The position numbers were made by a program, and so were the translations under genes. This document shows, in pieces, positions 34,677 through 43,273 of a stretch of DNA of 64,000 nt. The stretch is from Microvirga sp. 17 mud 1-3. Its GTDB lineage: Bacteria; Pseudomonadota; Alphaproteobacteria; Rhizobiales; Beijerinckiaceae. Positions within the stretch are counted from its first letter, which is position 1, and every line of letters starts with the position of its first letter. Under the pieces are notes generated by a model. That model saw only the letters and a program-made list of their open reading frames with translations. It was not told the DNA's origin and did not search any database. The stretch lies in assembly GCF_003151255.1 (NCBI RefSeq), contig NZ_CP029481.1, positions 3,501,001 to 3,565,000 of the forward strand, given 5' to 3'.

Positions 34677-37363
34677 GCCAAAGCCTCGTCGAGAAGCGCT
34701 GCTTCCGCCTCGGCCAGAATCTCGTCCGCATCGTCGCTATAGACGCGCTCGCGGCCGATCTCCAGCATGACGGACACGCTTAAGGGAGAAACCCGGTCGA
34801 GCGGTTTGTGGATGATTCGCCCCCGGATGCGCGAAAGCATCATGCCGAGGCGCCTCACGTCGAGGAGTCCTGTTGCCGCATCGGCCCGGGCGGCGCGCAG
34901 GAGCACGTGGTCGGGCTCGTGCTTGCGCAGCACGTCGTAGACGAGGTCTGTCGAGATCGTCACCTGACGCTGAGTCTTCTCCTGGCCCGGAAAGCGGCGC
35001 TCGATGAGCCCGGCGATCACTGCGCAATGGCGGAAGGTGCGCTTCATCAGTGCCGCCTCGGCCAGCCAATCCTCCAGGTCGTCGCCCAGCATGTCCTCCG
35101 AGAACAGCTCGTCGAGAAAACCGGGCTCGCGCCCGACCCGCGCGGCGATGTCGCCGTTGCCCCAGACCGCGAGGCCGTAATCGTTCGCCACGAAGCCCAG
35201 GGGTTTCAGGCGCGCCCGCTCCAGGCGCCGGGTGAGGAGCATGCCCAAGGTCTGGTGCGCGAGGCGGCCCTCGAATGGGAAACAGGTCATGTAGAACCGC
35301 CCGCCCCGCGGAAAGGTCTCGACCAGGAGGTCGCGCGGGCCCGGCACGATGGAGCGGCGGCGCTGCTGCAGGAGAAATTCGGTGAGCTGCGCGGGCAGCC
35401 GGTCCCACTCGAAGGGATCGGCCAGGATCTCCCGCACCCGCGCCGCCAGGAACGTCGAGAGCGGAAACTTGCCGCCCTCGTAGGAGGGAATCTTGGGGTC
35501 CGTCCCGGCGCTCGCCCGCGTGACCAGGACCGCGTCCTCGCCAATGCCTTCGAAGCGCAGGACCTCGCCTGCGAACAGGAAGGTGTCGCCGGGCGTCAGG
35601 GTCTCGGCGAAATATTCCTCGATCTCGCCCAGGATCCTGCCGCGCGGCACCACCGTGCCCGGCCGCGTGCGGCTCGTCCGGCCGAGACGCACCTTGATCA
35701 TGGTGGATTCCACGATGGTGCCCACATTCATCCGGTATTGCTGCGCCACGCGGGCATCGCGCACGCGCCAGAACCCGTCCTTGCCCTTCACGATCTTGGC
35801 GAAGCGTTCATAGGCCCGAAGGGCGTAGCCGCCCGTCGCCACGAAGGCGACGCAGGCCTCGAAATCCTCCCACGACAGACCGGCATAGGGCGCGGCCGAG
35901 CGGATTTCCTCGTAGAGCTCCTCCGGGCGGAAGGGGTCCGCGCAGGCCATGCCGAGGATGTGCTGGCAGAGCACGTCGAGGGCGCCGGTCCGCGCATCCG
36001 GCGTGTCCTGCGCGGCCTCGTGCACGGCGTCGAGGGCGGCCCGGCATTCCAGGATCTCGAAGCGGTTCGCCGGCACCAGATAGGCCTGGGACGGCTCGTC
36101 CATGCGGTGGTTCGAGCGTCCGATGCGCTGCATGATGCGGGACGCGCCCTTGGGCGCGCCCACATTCACCACGAGGTCCACGTCGCCCCAGTCGATGCCG
36201 AGATCGAGGGTCGCGGTGCAGACCACGGCGCGCAGCTTTCCGGCGATCATCGCTTCCTCGACACGCCGGCGTTGCGACACGTCGAGAGAACCGTGATGGA
36301 GCGCGATCGCGAGCCCGTCGTCGTTGAGGTTCCAGAGCTCCTGGAAGGTGTATTCCGCCTGCATGCGGGTGTTGACGAAGACGAGCGTCGTCTTGTGCCG
36401 TCGGATCAGGTCGTAGATCGCCGGCATCGACAAGGCCGCGGTGTGGCCGGCAAGCGGCAGGCGCTCGTCGAGATCGAGCATGCGGATGTCCGGCCGGGCG
36501 CCGCCCTCCACCACGACGAGGTCCGCGAGGTCACCTCCCTTCACCTTCCCCTTGAGGGGGGAGGTTGCGCCACGCAAGTCGGATGTTTCCGACTTGCGCA
36601 TGGAAAGCCGAACTCGGGAACACCCGAGTTCGGGGGCGCGGGAGGGGGTGGGATCCTCAACCTCTCCGACGTTGGCGTTACCACCCCACCCCGACCTGTC
36701 GGTCGACCCTCCCCCTCCAGGGGAGGGTGATCCCTGCGGCATCAGGTATTTCCGCAGCTCGTCCGGCTCGCGCACGGTGGCGGACAGTCCCACGGCCGTC
36801 ACCTCGGGCGCGAGGGCGAACAGGCGCGCAAGATCCAGCGAGAGCAGGTCTCCGCGCTTCGACGTGACCAGGGAATGCAGCTCGTCGAGGACGACCCGCC
36901 GCAGGTCCTTGAACAGCTCCCGCGCCTCGCGATGGGCGAGGAGGAGCGCGAGCTGCTCGGGTGTGGTGAGCAGAATGTCGGGCGGCCGCTCGATCTGCCG
37001 GGCGCGCTTGTGGGCGGGCGTATCGCCCGTGCGGGTCTCGATGCGGATCGGCAGACCCATTTCCTGCACGGGGATCTCGAGATTGCGGGCGACGTCCGTC
37101 GCCAGGGCCTTCAGGGGCGAGACATAGAGGGTATGAAGCCCGCGCTTCTCCTTCTTGCCGGCGCCGCGCTCCGAAAGCTCCACGAGGCTCGGCAGGAAGC
37201 CCGCCAGGGTCTTGCCCGCTCCCGTAGGCGCCACGAGCAGGACGGAGCGCCCCGCCTCCGCCTTGGCGACCAGTTCGAGCTGATGCGCCCGGGGCGTCCA
37301 GCCACGGGACCTGAACCAGTCACGGAAGATCTTGGGGAGAATCGTCGCCGAGGGTTTCGCCAT
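34673..37363 (-). CDS. Ligase-associated DEXH-box helicase (Lhr-like)
   Basis: An 896-residue superfamily 2 helicase. Walker A is APTGAGKT at residues 45-52, the DEXH-type box is VVLDELHSLV, motif III is VGLSAT, motif V/VI are IDWGDVDLVVN and QRIGRSNHRMD. The long C-terminal half is the Lhr-type DUF1998-like region. It belongs to the ligase-associated damage response set (TIGR04121-like). About 66 residues (roughly 211-277) between motif III and the second RecA domain are encoded by a palindromic repeat and are absent from what the family normally has there. It is cotranscribed with pdeM. Confidence 0.93.
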   Translation of the reverse strand: MAKPSATILPKIFRDWFRSRGWTPRAHQLELVAKAEAGRSVLLVAPTGAGKTLAGFLPSLVELSERGAGKKEKRGLHTLYVSPLKALATDVARNLEIPVQEMGLPIRIETRTGDTPAHKRARQIERPPDILLTTPEQLALLLAHREARELFKDLRRVVLDELHSLVTSKRGDLLSLDLARLFALAPEVTAVGLSATVREPDELRKYLMPQGSPSPGGGGSTDRSGWGGNANVGEVEDPTPSRAPELGCSRVRLSMRKSETSDLRGATSPLKGKVKGGDLADLVVVEGGARPDIRMLDLDERLPLAGHTAALSMPAIYDLIRRHKTTLVFVNTRMQAEYTFQELWNLNDDGLAIALHHGSLDVSQRRRVEEAMIAGKLRAVVCTATLDLGIDWGDVDLVVNVGAPKGASRIMQRIGRSNHRMDEPSQAYLVPANRFEILECRAALDAVHEAAQDTPDARTGALDVLCQHILGMACADPFRPEELYEEIRSAAPYAGLSWEDFEACVAFVATGGYALRAYERFAKIVKGKDGFWRVRDARVAQQYRMNVGTIVESTMIKVRLGRTSRTRPGTVVPRGRILGEIEEYFAETLTPGDTFLFAGEVLRFEGIGEDAVLVTRASAGTDPKIPSYEGGKFPLSTFLAARVREILADPFEWDRLPAQLTEFLLQQRRRSIVPGPRDLLVETFPRGGRFYMTCFPFEGRLAHQTLGMLLTRRLERARLKPLGFVANDYGLAVWGNGDIAARVGREPGFLDELFSEDMLGDDLEDWLAEAALMKRTFRHCAVIAGLIERRFPGQEKTQRQVTISTDLVYDVLRKHEPDHVLLRAARADAATGLLDVRRLGMMLSRIRGRIIHKPLDRVSPLSVSVMLEIGRERVYSDDADEILAEAEAALLDEALA
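36536..36735. repeat. Composite palindromic repeat inserted in frame in the helicase gene
   Basis: About 200 bases with four hairpins: outer CCTCCC/CCTTCCCC-type arms at both ends (CCCTCCCC...GGGGAGGG near the 3' end), a perfect 11-bp stem at 36573-36598, and a perfect 11-bp stem at 36608-36633. The insert keeps the reading frame and adds a Gly/Ser/Arg-rich segment. The outer arms resemble intergenic elements at 60518-60777 and 61361-61454. Confidence 0.85.
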
Positions 37364-37508
37364 CGAGGTCCAAGATAGGTGCCGTTGATAATTCCGCCAT
37401 GGCCTGTTCGATCATGTCCGGTGTGGATCGTGGGCCGGACGGCTTGCCCCGGCCCGTGAGCCGGGCCACCTTGGCGGCCCGATCCTCAAGCAAGCAACAA
37501 GTTTCGCC

Positions 37509-38327
37509 ATGCCGCAGAATGCCCAGTTCCAGAACGCCGTCGCCATCGTTACCGGAGGCACCCAGGGCCTCGGGGAAACCATCGCCCGTACCCTCGCCGA
37601 GCGCGGGGCTGCGGGTCTCGTGATCTGCGGCCGCAATGCCGAGAAGGGAGCGGCCGTCGCAAAGGACCTGTCGGCGAAAGGCTGCCGCACGGAATTCGTC
37701 CAGGCCGACCTCGCCGATGTGGAGCAGGCCCGCGCGGTCGCGGCCCGGGCCGCCGAGGCCTTCGGCCGGGTGGACGTGCTGGTGAATGCGGCCGGCATGA
37801 CGGATCGCGGCACCATCTTCGACACGAGCCCGGAACTCTTCGACCGCATGTTCGCCGTGAACGTGCGCGCGCCGTTCTTCCTCATGCAGGAGGCCGCCAA
37901 GATCATGCGGCGGGAGAAGATCGAGGGCGCCATGGTCAACATCCTGTCCATGTCGGCCCATGGGGGCCAGCCCTTCATCTCGGCCTATTGCGGCTCCAAG
38001 GGCGCGCTCGCGACCCTGACCAAGAACGCGGCCTTCAGCCTGATGCCCTGGCGCATCCGCGTGAACGGGCTGAACATCGGCTGGATGAACACCCCTGGCG
38101 AGGACCGGATCATGCGCACCTATCACGGCGCCCAGGACGGCTGGCTGGAACAGGCCGTGAAGGATCAGCCCTTCGGCCGCCTGCTCGACCCGGCGGAGGT
38201 CGCGCGCTCCGTGGCTTTCCTGGCGAGCCGGGAATCGGGCCTCATGACCGGGGCCATCATCGATTTCGACCAGTCGGTGGTCGGCTGCTACGAGGCCGCT
38301 CCGCACCCCTCCACGCCCGCAGCCTGA
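37509..38327 (+). CDS. SDR-family oxidoreductase
   Basis: A 272-residue short-chain dehydrogenase/reductase. The cofactor loop is TGGTQGLGETIA, then NAAG, the catalytic Ser in LSMSAHGG, and the YCGSK Tyr-x-x-x-Lys pair. Asn near VNVRA completes the site. The loop composition does not clearly separate NAD from NADP. Its substrate is unknown. It lies between the two halves of the ligase-associated repair set, which is unusual, and it may be an unrelated passenger. Confidence 0.93.
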   Translation: MPQNAQFQNAVAIVTGGTQGLGETIARTLAERGAAGLVICGRNAEKGAAVAKDLSAKGCRTEFVQADLADVEQARAVAARAAEAFGRVDVLVNAAGMTDRGTIFDTSPELFDRMFAVNVRAPFFLMQEAAKIMRREKIEGAMVNILSMSAHGGQPFISAYCGSKGALATLTKNAAFSLMPWRIRVNGLNIGWMNTPGEDRIMRTYHGAQDGWLEQAVKDQPFGRLLDPAEVARSVAFLASRESGLMTGAIIDFDQSVVGCYEAAPHPSTPAA

Positions 38328-38386
38328 GACACGCGCCCGGCGCCGGAGCCCTGACATCCCGTCGCGGCTCCCTATATTCCGGCACC

Positions 38387-39451
38387 ATGGCGCTGCGCTC
38401 CACCGACATCCTCACCCAGACCCCGCAGGGGCTCTTCTGCCCCCTCGGCGACTTCCACATCGACCCGGTCAGGCCCGTGAAGCGGGCCCTGATCACCCAC
38501 GGGCATTCGGACCATGCCCGCTCCGGCCACCGGGCGGTGCTCGCCACCCGGGAGACCCTGCGGATCATGGCCGTTCGCTACGGGGAGGATTTCGCCGGCA
38601 CGACCCAGGAGGCCCCCCTCGGGGAGGATATCCGCCTCGGGGACGTGACCGTGCGCTTCACGCCCGCCGGTCATGTGCTCGGCTCGGCGCAGATCACCCT
38701 GGAGTCAGGCGGCACACGCATCGTCGTCTCGGGGGACTACAAGCGGGCCGAGGACCCCACCTGCCTGCCTTACGAACTCGTGCCCTGCGACGTCTTCATC
38801 ACCGAGGCGACCTTCGGCCTGCCGGTCTTCCGCCACCCGGACACGCGGGGCGAGGTGCGCAAGCTCCTCGATTCCGTCCATCTCTTTCCCGAGCGCGCCC
38901 ATATCGTCGGCGCCTATGCGCTCGGCAAGGCGCAGCGGATCATGGCCCTCCTGCGGGAGGAGGGCTACGACAGGCCGATCTACCTGCACGGCGCCATGGA
39001 GCGCCTGACGGAGCTCTATAAGAGCGAGGGCATTCCCCTGGGCGAGACGCCGAAGGTCGTGGCCGCGGAGCGCTCCCGGCTCGCAGGCGCCGTCGTGCTC
39101 TGCCCGCCCTCCTCGGTCCAGGACCTCTGGTCGCGCCGGTTTCCGGACCCGGTCACCTGCTTCGCATCCGGCTGGATGCGGGTGCGCGCCCGTGCCCGGC
39201 AGAAGGGCGTCGAGCTGCCCCTCGTCATCTCGGACCATTCCGACTGGGACGATCTCTGCCGCACCATTCTCGAGACCGGCGCCGGAGAGGTTTGGGTGAC
39301 GCATGGGCAGGAGGATGCCCTCGTCCATTGGTGCACCATGCAGGGCATCCGGGCACGGCCCCTCCACATGCTGGGCTACGGCGACGAGGGCGAGGCGGAG
39401 GAGACGCCCCATCCTCCCGTCGAGGAGAAGAGCCCGGGAGGCGCCCCATGA
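38387..39451 (+). CDS. Ligase-associated DNA damage response exonuclease (metallo-beta-lactamase fold)
   Basis: A 354-residue MBL-fold nuclease. Metal motif HGHSDHARSGH carries the H-x-H-x-D-H signature; further motifs are FTPAGHVLGSAQ, VSGDYKRAEDPT and the C-terminal SDHSDWDD of the beta-CASP branch. This is the TIGR04122-like member of the ligase-associated set. Its stop overlaps the ligase start (ATGA), so the two are coupled. Confidence 0.92.
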   Translation: MALRSTDILTQTPQGLFCPLGDFHIDPVRPVKRALITHGHSDHARSGHRAVLATRETLRIMAVRYGEDFAGTTQEAPLGEDIRLGDVTVRFTPAGHVLGSAQITLESGGTRIVVSGDYKRAEDPTCLPYELVPCDVFITEATFGLPVFRHPDTRGEVRKLLDSVHLFPERAHIVGAYALGKAQRIMALLREEGYDRPIYLHGAMERLTELYKSEGIPLGETPKVVAAERSRLAGAVVLCPPSSVQDLWSRRFPDPVTCFASGWMRVRARARQKGVELPLVISDHSDWDDLCRTILETGAGEVWVTHGQEDALVHWCTMQGIRARPLHMLGYGDEGEAEETPHPPVEEKSPGGAP

Positions 39452-41184
39452 ACCGGTTCGCGGCCCTTCTCGACCGGCTGGCCTACGAGCCGCGCCGCAA
39501 CGCCAAGCTGCGGCTGCTGGTGGATTACTTCCGCCACACGCCCGATCCCGACCGGGGCTATGCCCTGGCGGCCCTCACCAATTCGCTGATGTTCAAGGAG
39601 GCCAAGCCTGGCCTGATCCGCGGCCTCGTGGAGGAGCGCACCGACCCGGTCCTGTTCCGCATGTCCTATCACTATGTGGGCGACCTGGCCGAGACGACGG
39701 CGCTGATCTGGCCGGGGCCGGCCGATCAGCTCCCCGCCGCGCCCGGCCCCGGTCACAACAACCCGCCCCTTCATGTCCCGACGATCTCGGAGGTCGTCGA
39801 GACGCTCGCGACCACGGGCAAGAGCGAGCTGCCGGCCCGGGTCGCCGGCTGGCTCGACGCCCTCGACGAGACCGGGCGCTGGGCGCTCCTCAAGCTCATC
39901 ACCCGGGAGCTGCGCGTGGGCGTGTCGGCGCGCCTCGCCAAGTCGGCCGTGGCCCAGCTCGGTGGGGTCGAGGCCGATGAGGTGGAGCTGATCTGGCACG
40001 GGCTGGAGGCTCCCTACGAGGACCTGTTCGCCTGGGTCGAGGGGCGTGCCGCGAAGCCCGAGAGCAGCAACCCCGCCCCCTTCCGCCCGCCGATGCTGTC
40101 GCATCCGCTGGAAGAGGAGGACATGGCGAAGCTCGATCCTGGCGAGTTCCTGGGCGAATGGAAATGGGATGGCATCCGCCTCCAGGCGGTCGCAGGCCGC
40201 GACGGCGAGGGCCGCCTCGTCCGGCGCATCTATTCGCGAACCGGGGAGGACGTGTCGGGAGCCTTCCCGGACTTGGTGGAGGCCCTCGCGTTCGAGGGCG
40301 CCATCGACGGGGAGCTCCTCATTGTCCGCGAGGGCCGGGTGCAGAGCTTCAACGTGCTTCAGCAGCGCCTCAACCGGAAGGCTGTGACGCCCAAGCTCAT
40401 GGCCGAATTCCCGGCTCATCTGCGGGTCTACGACATCCTCACCGAAGGGGACGAGGACCTGCGCCACCTGCCCTTCGCGGAGCGGCGCCAGCGCCTCGAA
40501 GCCTTCGTGGCCCGCCTGGACGATCCTCGCATCGAACTCTCGCCCCTGGTGGAATTCTCGTCCTGGGAGACCCTCGCGGATGCCCGGTCCGATCCGGCTT
40601 CCGTTGGGGCGGGCCCCGATGCAGACGCCATTGAGGGCTGCATGGTGAAGCGGGCCGACAGCCCCTATCTGCCGGGACGCCCCAAAGGCTACTGGTACAA
40701 GTGGAAGCGCGACCCCTATCTTGTCGACGCCGTGATGATGTACGGCCAGCGCGGGCACGGGAAGCGCTCGTCCTACTACTCGGACTACACGTTCGGCGTC
40801 TGGCGCGACGGGCCGGGCGGCGAGGAGCTGGTGCCCGTCGGCAAGGCCTATCACGGCTTCACGGACGAGGAGCTCCTGCAGCTCGACCGCTTTGTCCGCA
40901 ACCACACGGTCAACCGCTTCGGCCCCGTGCGGGAGGTAGAATACGGCCGGGATCGCGGCCTCGTGCTGGAGGTGGCCTTCGAGGGGCTGCAACGCTCGAC
41001 CCGGCACAAATCCGGCGTCGCCATGCGTTTTCCCCGGATCAACCGCATCCGCTGGGACAAACCGGCCGCCGAGGCGGACCGCCTCGAGACCCTGGAAAGG
41101 ATCCTCGAACGGGGCGAAAAGGAGATCCACCCGCTCGAGGAGCCGAAGGGCCTCGGCCGGGAAACGGAGGATCAGGAGCCATGA
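39448..41184 (+). CDS. ATP-dependent DNA ligase (cisplatin-response type)
   Basis: A 578-residue ligase. An N-terminal DNA-binding domain precedes the adenylation domain; the nucleophile is Lys239 in EWKWDGIR, then motif III YDILTE, motif IV EGCMVKR, motif V GYWYKWKR. The OB-fold follows. It fits TIGR04120, the ATP ligase encoded with the Lhr-like helicase, PdeM and the MBL exonuclease, and linked to cisplatin tolerance. It overlaps the neighbour genes at both ends (ATGA). Confidence 0.94.
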   Translation: MNRFAALLDRLAYEPRRNAKLRLLVDYFRHTPDPDRGYALAALTNSLMFKEAKPGLIRGLVEERTDPVLFRMSYHYVGDLAETTALIWPGPADQLPAAPGPGHNNPPLHVPTISEVVETLATTGKSELPARVAGWLDALDETGRWALLKLITRELRVGVSARLAKSAVAQLGGVEADEVELIWHGLEAPYEDLFAWVEGRAAKPESSNPAPFRPPMLSHPLEEEDMAKLDPGEFLGEWKWDGIRLQAVAGRDGEGRLVRRIYSRTGEDVSGAFPDLVEALAFEGAIDGELLIVREGRVQSFNVLQQRLNRKAVTPKLMAEFPAHLRVYDILTEGDEDLRHLPFAERRQRLEAFVARLDDPRIELSPLVEFSSWETLADARSDPASVGAGPDADAIEGCMVKRADSPYLPGRPKGYWYKWKRDPYLVDAVMMYGQRGHGKRSSYYSDYTFGVWRDGPGGEELVPVGKAYHGFTDEELLQLDRFVRNHTVNRFGPVREVEYGRDRGLVLEVAFEGLQRSTRHKSGVAMRFPRINRIRWDKPAAEADRLETLERILERGEKEIHPLEEPKGLGRETEDQEP

Positions 41185-41639
41185 CCATGCTGTCGGTCGA
41201 AACCCTCACGGAGGGCAGTGTGACGCAACAGGCCCTGGGGCGCCTGGTGGTCGAGACCCGAGGCCAGGGCTTCACGGAGCTGACGGAGCCGGCGGCCCGG
41301 TGGGTCTTCGGGACCGGGATCCTGCACGGGCTCCTCACGGTCTTTTGCCGCCACACCTCGGCCTCGCTCCTCATCCAGGAGAATGCCGACCCGGACGTGC
41401 GCGAGGATCTGCTCACCGCCCTTGACCGGCTGGCCCCGCGCGACGGCTCCTATGTCCATGCCACGGAAGGCCCGGACGACATGCCGGCGCATATCCGGAC
41501 CATGCTCAGCGCCTCCAGCCTGACCATCCCGGTCACGGAGGGCCAGATGGCCCTCGGGACCTGGCAGGGCCTTTTCCTGGCGGAGCACCGCGACCGGCCG
41601 CACCGGCGCGATATCCTGTTTCACCTGATCGGTGCCTGA
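41181..41639 (+). CDS. YjbQ/UPF0047-family protein
   Basis: A 152-residue beta-barrel protein of the UPF0047 family, with HTSASLLIQENADPDVREDLL and the ending IGTWQGLFLAEHRDRPHRR-type motif GTWQGLFLAEHRDRPH containing conserved histidines. YjbQ has been described as a secondary thiamine-phosphate synthase. The start ATG overlaps the ligase stop by four bases, so it is cotranscribed with the repair genes, for no evident functional reason. Confidence 0.92.
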   Translation: MTMLSVETLTEGSVTQQALGRLVVETRGQGFTELTEPAARWVFGTGILHGLLTVFCRHTSASLLIQENADPDVREDLLTALDRLAPRDGSYVHATEGPDDMPAHIRTMLSASSLTIPVTEGQMALGTWQGLFLAEHRDRPHRRDILFHLIGA

Positions 41640-41772
41640 GGGCCGAGATCCCGTTTCCGGCTCCATCGATCCGGCATTTCGCGGTAGAATGACCGTGTGA
41701 CCTTCCGTTCTCTGCCTTGCCAGGGCAGGCGGGAAACGGATAAGGCTCGAAGGGTTGCGTGGGAGAAGACGA

Positions 41773-42444
41773 GTGCAGGGTCAAAACACCACGATCATCA
41801 TTGCCGACGACCACCCGCTCTTCCGGGGCGCGTTGCGGCAGGCGATCGGCTCCGTCATGCCGAAGGCGCGGGTCATCGAGGCCAACGGCATGGACGAGCT
41901 GAACACCGTGCTGGGGCACGAGCGGGATATCGACCTGATCCTCCTCGACCTGACCATGCCGGGTGTCCAGGGCTTTTCCGGGCTCCTCTCGCTCCGGGCC
42001 CAGCATCCGGAGCTTCCCGTGGTGATCGTCTCGGCCACCGAGGAGGCGACCGTCATCCGCCGCGCCATGGAATTCGGCGCCTCGGGCTTCATCCCGAAAT
42101 CCATCGATATCGACAGCATCGGCGGCGCCATCGGAGCGGTGCTGGCCGGCGACGTCTGGACCCCGCCGGACGTGGACCTCTCGGCCGCCGAGGACAAGGA
42201 GACGGCCGATCTGGTGCGCCGCCTCTCCACCCTCACGCCGCAGCAGGTCCGGGTGCTGACCATGCTCTCCGAGGGGCTCCTCAACAAGCAGATCGCCTAC
42301 GAACTCTCGGTCTCGGAAGCGACCGTGAAGGCCCATGTCTCGGCCATCCTCGACAAGCTCGGCGTCGACAGCCGCACCCAGGCGGTGATCGCCGCCTCGA
42401 AGATCGGCGTCACCCAGCGCCCCTCCCCGGCCAGCGCCGACTAG
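41773..42444 (+). CDS. NarL/FixJ-family response regulator (LuxR-type HTH)
   Basis: A 223-residue regulator: a receiver domain starting TIIIADDHPLFRGAL with the phospho-acceptor Asp in ILLDLTMPG, and a C-terminal LuxR helix-turn-helix (LTPQQVRVLTMLSEGLLNKQIAYELSVSEATVKAHVSAIL). The GTG at 41773 follows GGGAGAAG and is preferred over a TTG six codons earlier. No kinase is adjacent. Its type matches the partners of SSS-domain sensors such as CrbS, one of which lies at 16694. Confidence 0.92.
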   Translation: MQGQNTTIIIADDHPLFRGALRQAIGSVMPKARVIEANGMDELNTVLGHERDIDLILLDLTMPGVQGFSGLLSLRAQHPELPVVIVSATEEATVIRRAMEFGASGFIPKSIDIDSIGGAIGAVLAGDVWTPPDVDLSAAEDKETADLVRRLSTLTPQQVRVLTMLSEGLLNKQIAYELSVSEATVKAHVSAILDKLGVDSRTQAVIAASKIGVTQRPSPASAD

Positions 42445-43272
42445 ATGAAGCCCGGTCCGGATTCCGGACTTTCGCCGTTCGGCCCCTCTCTCGCCCTTTG
42501 GGGGCTCGTGCCCGACGGCGCGCCCATCGCCACGCCGAGCAGCGATCTCCTGCCGGTCCGCCGGGACGGCGAGCCCGCCATGCTCAAGATCCCCCGAGAC
42601 GAGGAAGAGCGCTTCGGCGGTCTTCTGATGGTGTGGTGGGATGGTGACGGGGCGGCACGCGTTCTCGCCCACGACGAAAATGCCCTTCTCCTCGAGCGCG
42701 CGACGGGGCCTCTCTCGCTCGCCGGGATGGTCCGGGCAGGCTGCGACGACGAGGCGAGCCGCATCATCTGCCGGGTCGCATCGAGGCTGCACGCCCCGCG
42801 CCCGAAGCCCCTGCCCGACCTGATCCCCCTGGAGCGCTGGTTTCGCCAGCTCGGCCCCATGGCGGCACGGCAGGGCGGCATCCTCGCCGAGGCCGATGCG
42901 GCGGCGCGCCACCTGCTCGCCACGCAGCGCGACATCGTTCCCCTGCACGGGGACATCCACCACGGCAACATCCTGGATTTCGGGGATCGGGGCTGGCTCG
43001 CCATCGACCCGAAGCGCCTCGTCGGGGAGCGAACCTTCGATTTCGTCAACGTCCTGCGCAATCCCGAGGGCGATGCGGCTTTCGCGCTCGCTCACCTCGG
43101 CCGGCGGTCCGCGATCCTGGCCGAGGCCGCGGGCCTGGACCGGACGCGGCTTCTCCAGTGGCTCCTGGCCTTCGCGGGCCTCTCGGCCGCCTGGTATCTG
43201 GACGACGGCATGGAGCCGACGCTCGACCTCGCCATCGCGGAGCGCGCGGCGGCGGAGCTTTCGCGGTCCTGA
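42445..43272 (+). CDS. Aminoglycoside 6-phosphotransferase-like (APH(6)/StrB family) protein
   Basis: A 275-residue kinase-like protein. The C-terminal active site reads LHGDIHHGNILDFGDRGWLAIDPKRLVGE, the HGD and DP residues of APH enzymes in the APH(6) order. The N-terminal lobe has LLKIP-like ATP-lobe strands (AMLKIPRDEEE). Such enzymes phosphorylate streptomycin, but chromosomal relatives may have metabolic roles. The start ATG directly abuts the stop of the response regulator, so they share a transcript. Confidence 0.88.
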   Translation: MKPGPDSGLSPFGPSLALWGLVPDGAPIATPSSDLLPVRRDGEPAMLKIPRDEEERFGGLLMVWWDGDGAARVLAHDENALLLERATGPLSLAGMVRAGCDDEASRIICRVASRLHAPRPKPLPDLIPLERWFRQLGPMAARQGGILAEADAAARHLLATQRDIVPLHGDIHHGNILDFGDRGWLAIDPKRLVGERTFDFVNVLRNPEGDAAFALAHLGRRSAILAEAAGLDRTRLLQWLLAFAGLSAAWYLDDGMEPTLDLAIAERAAAELSRS

Positions 43273-43273
43273 C

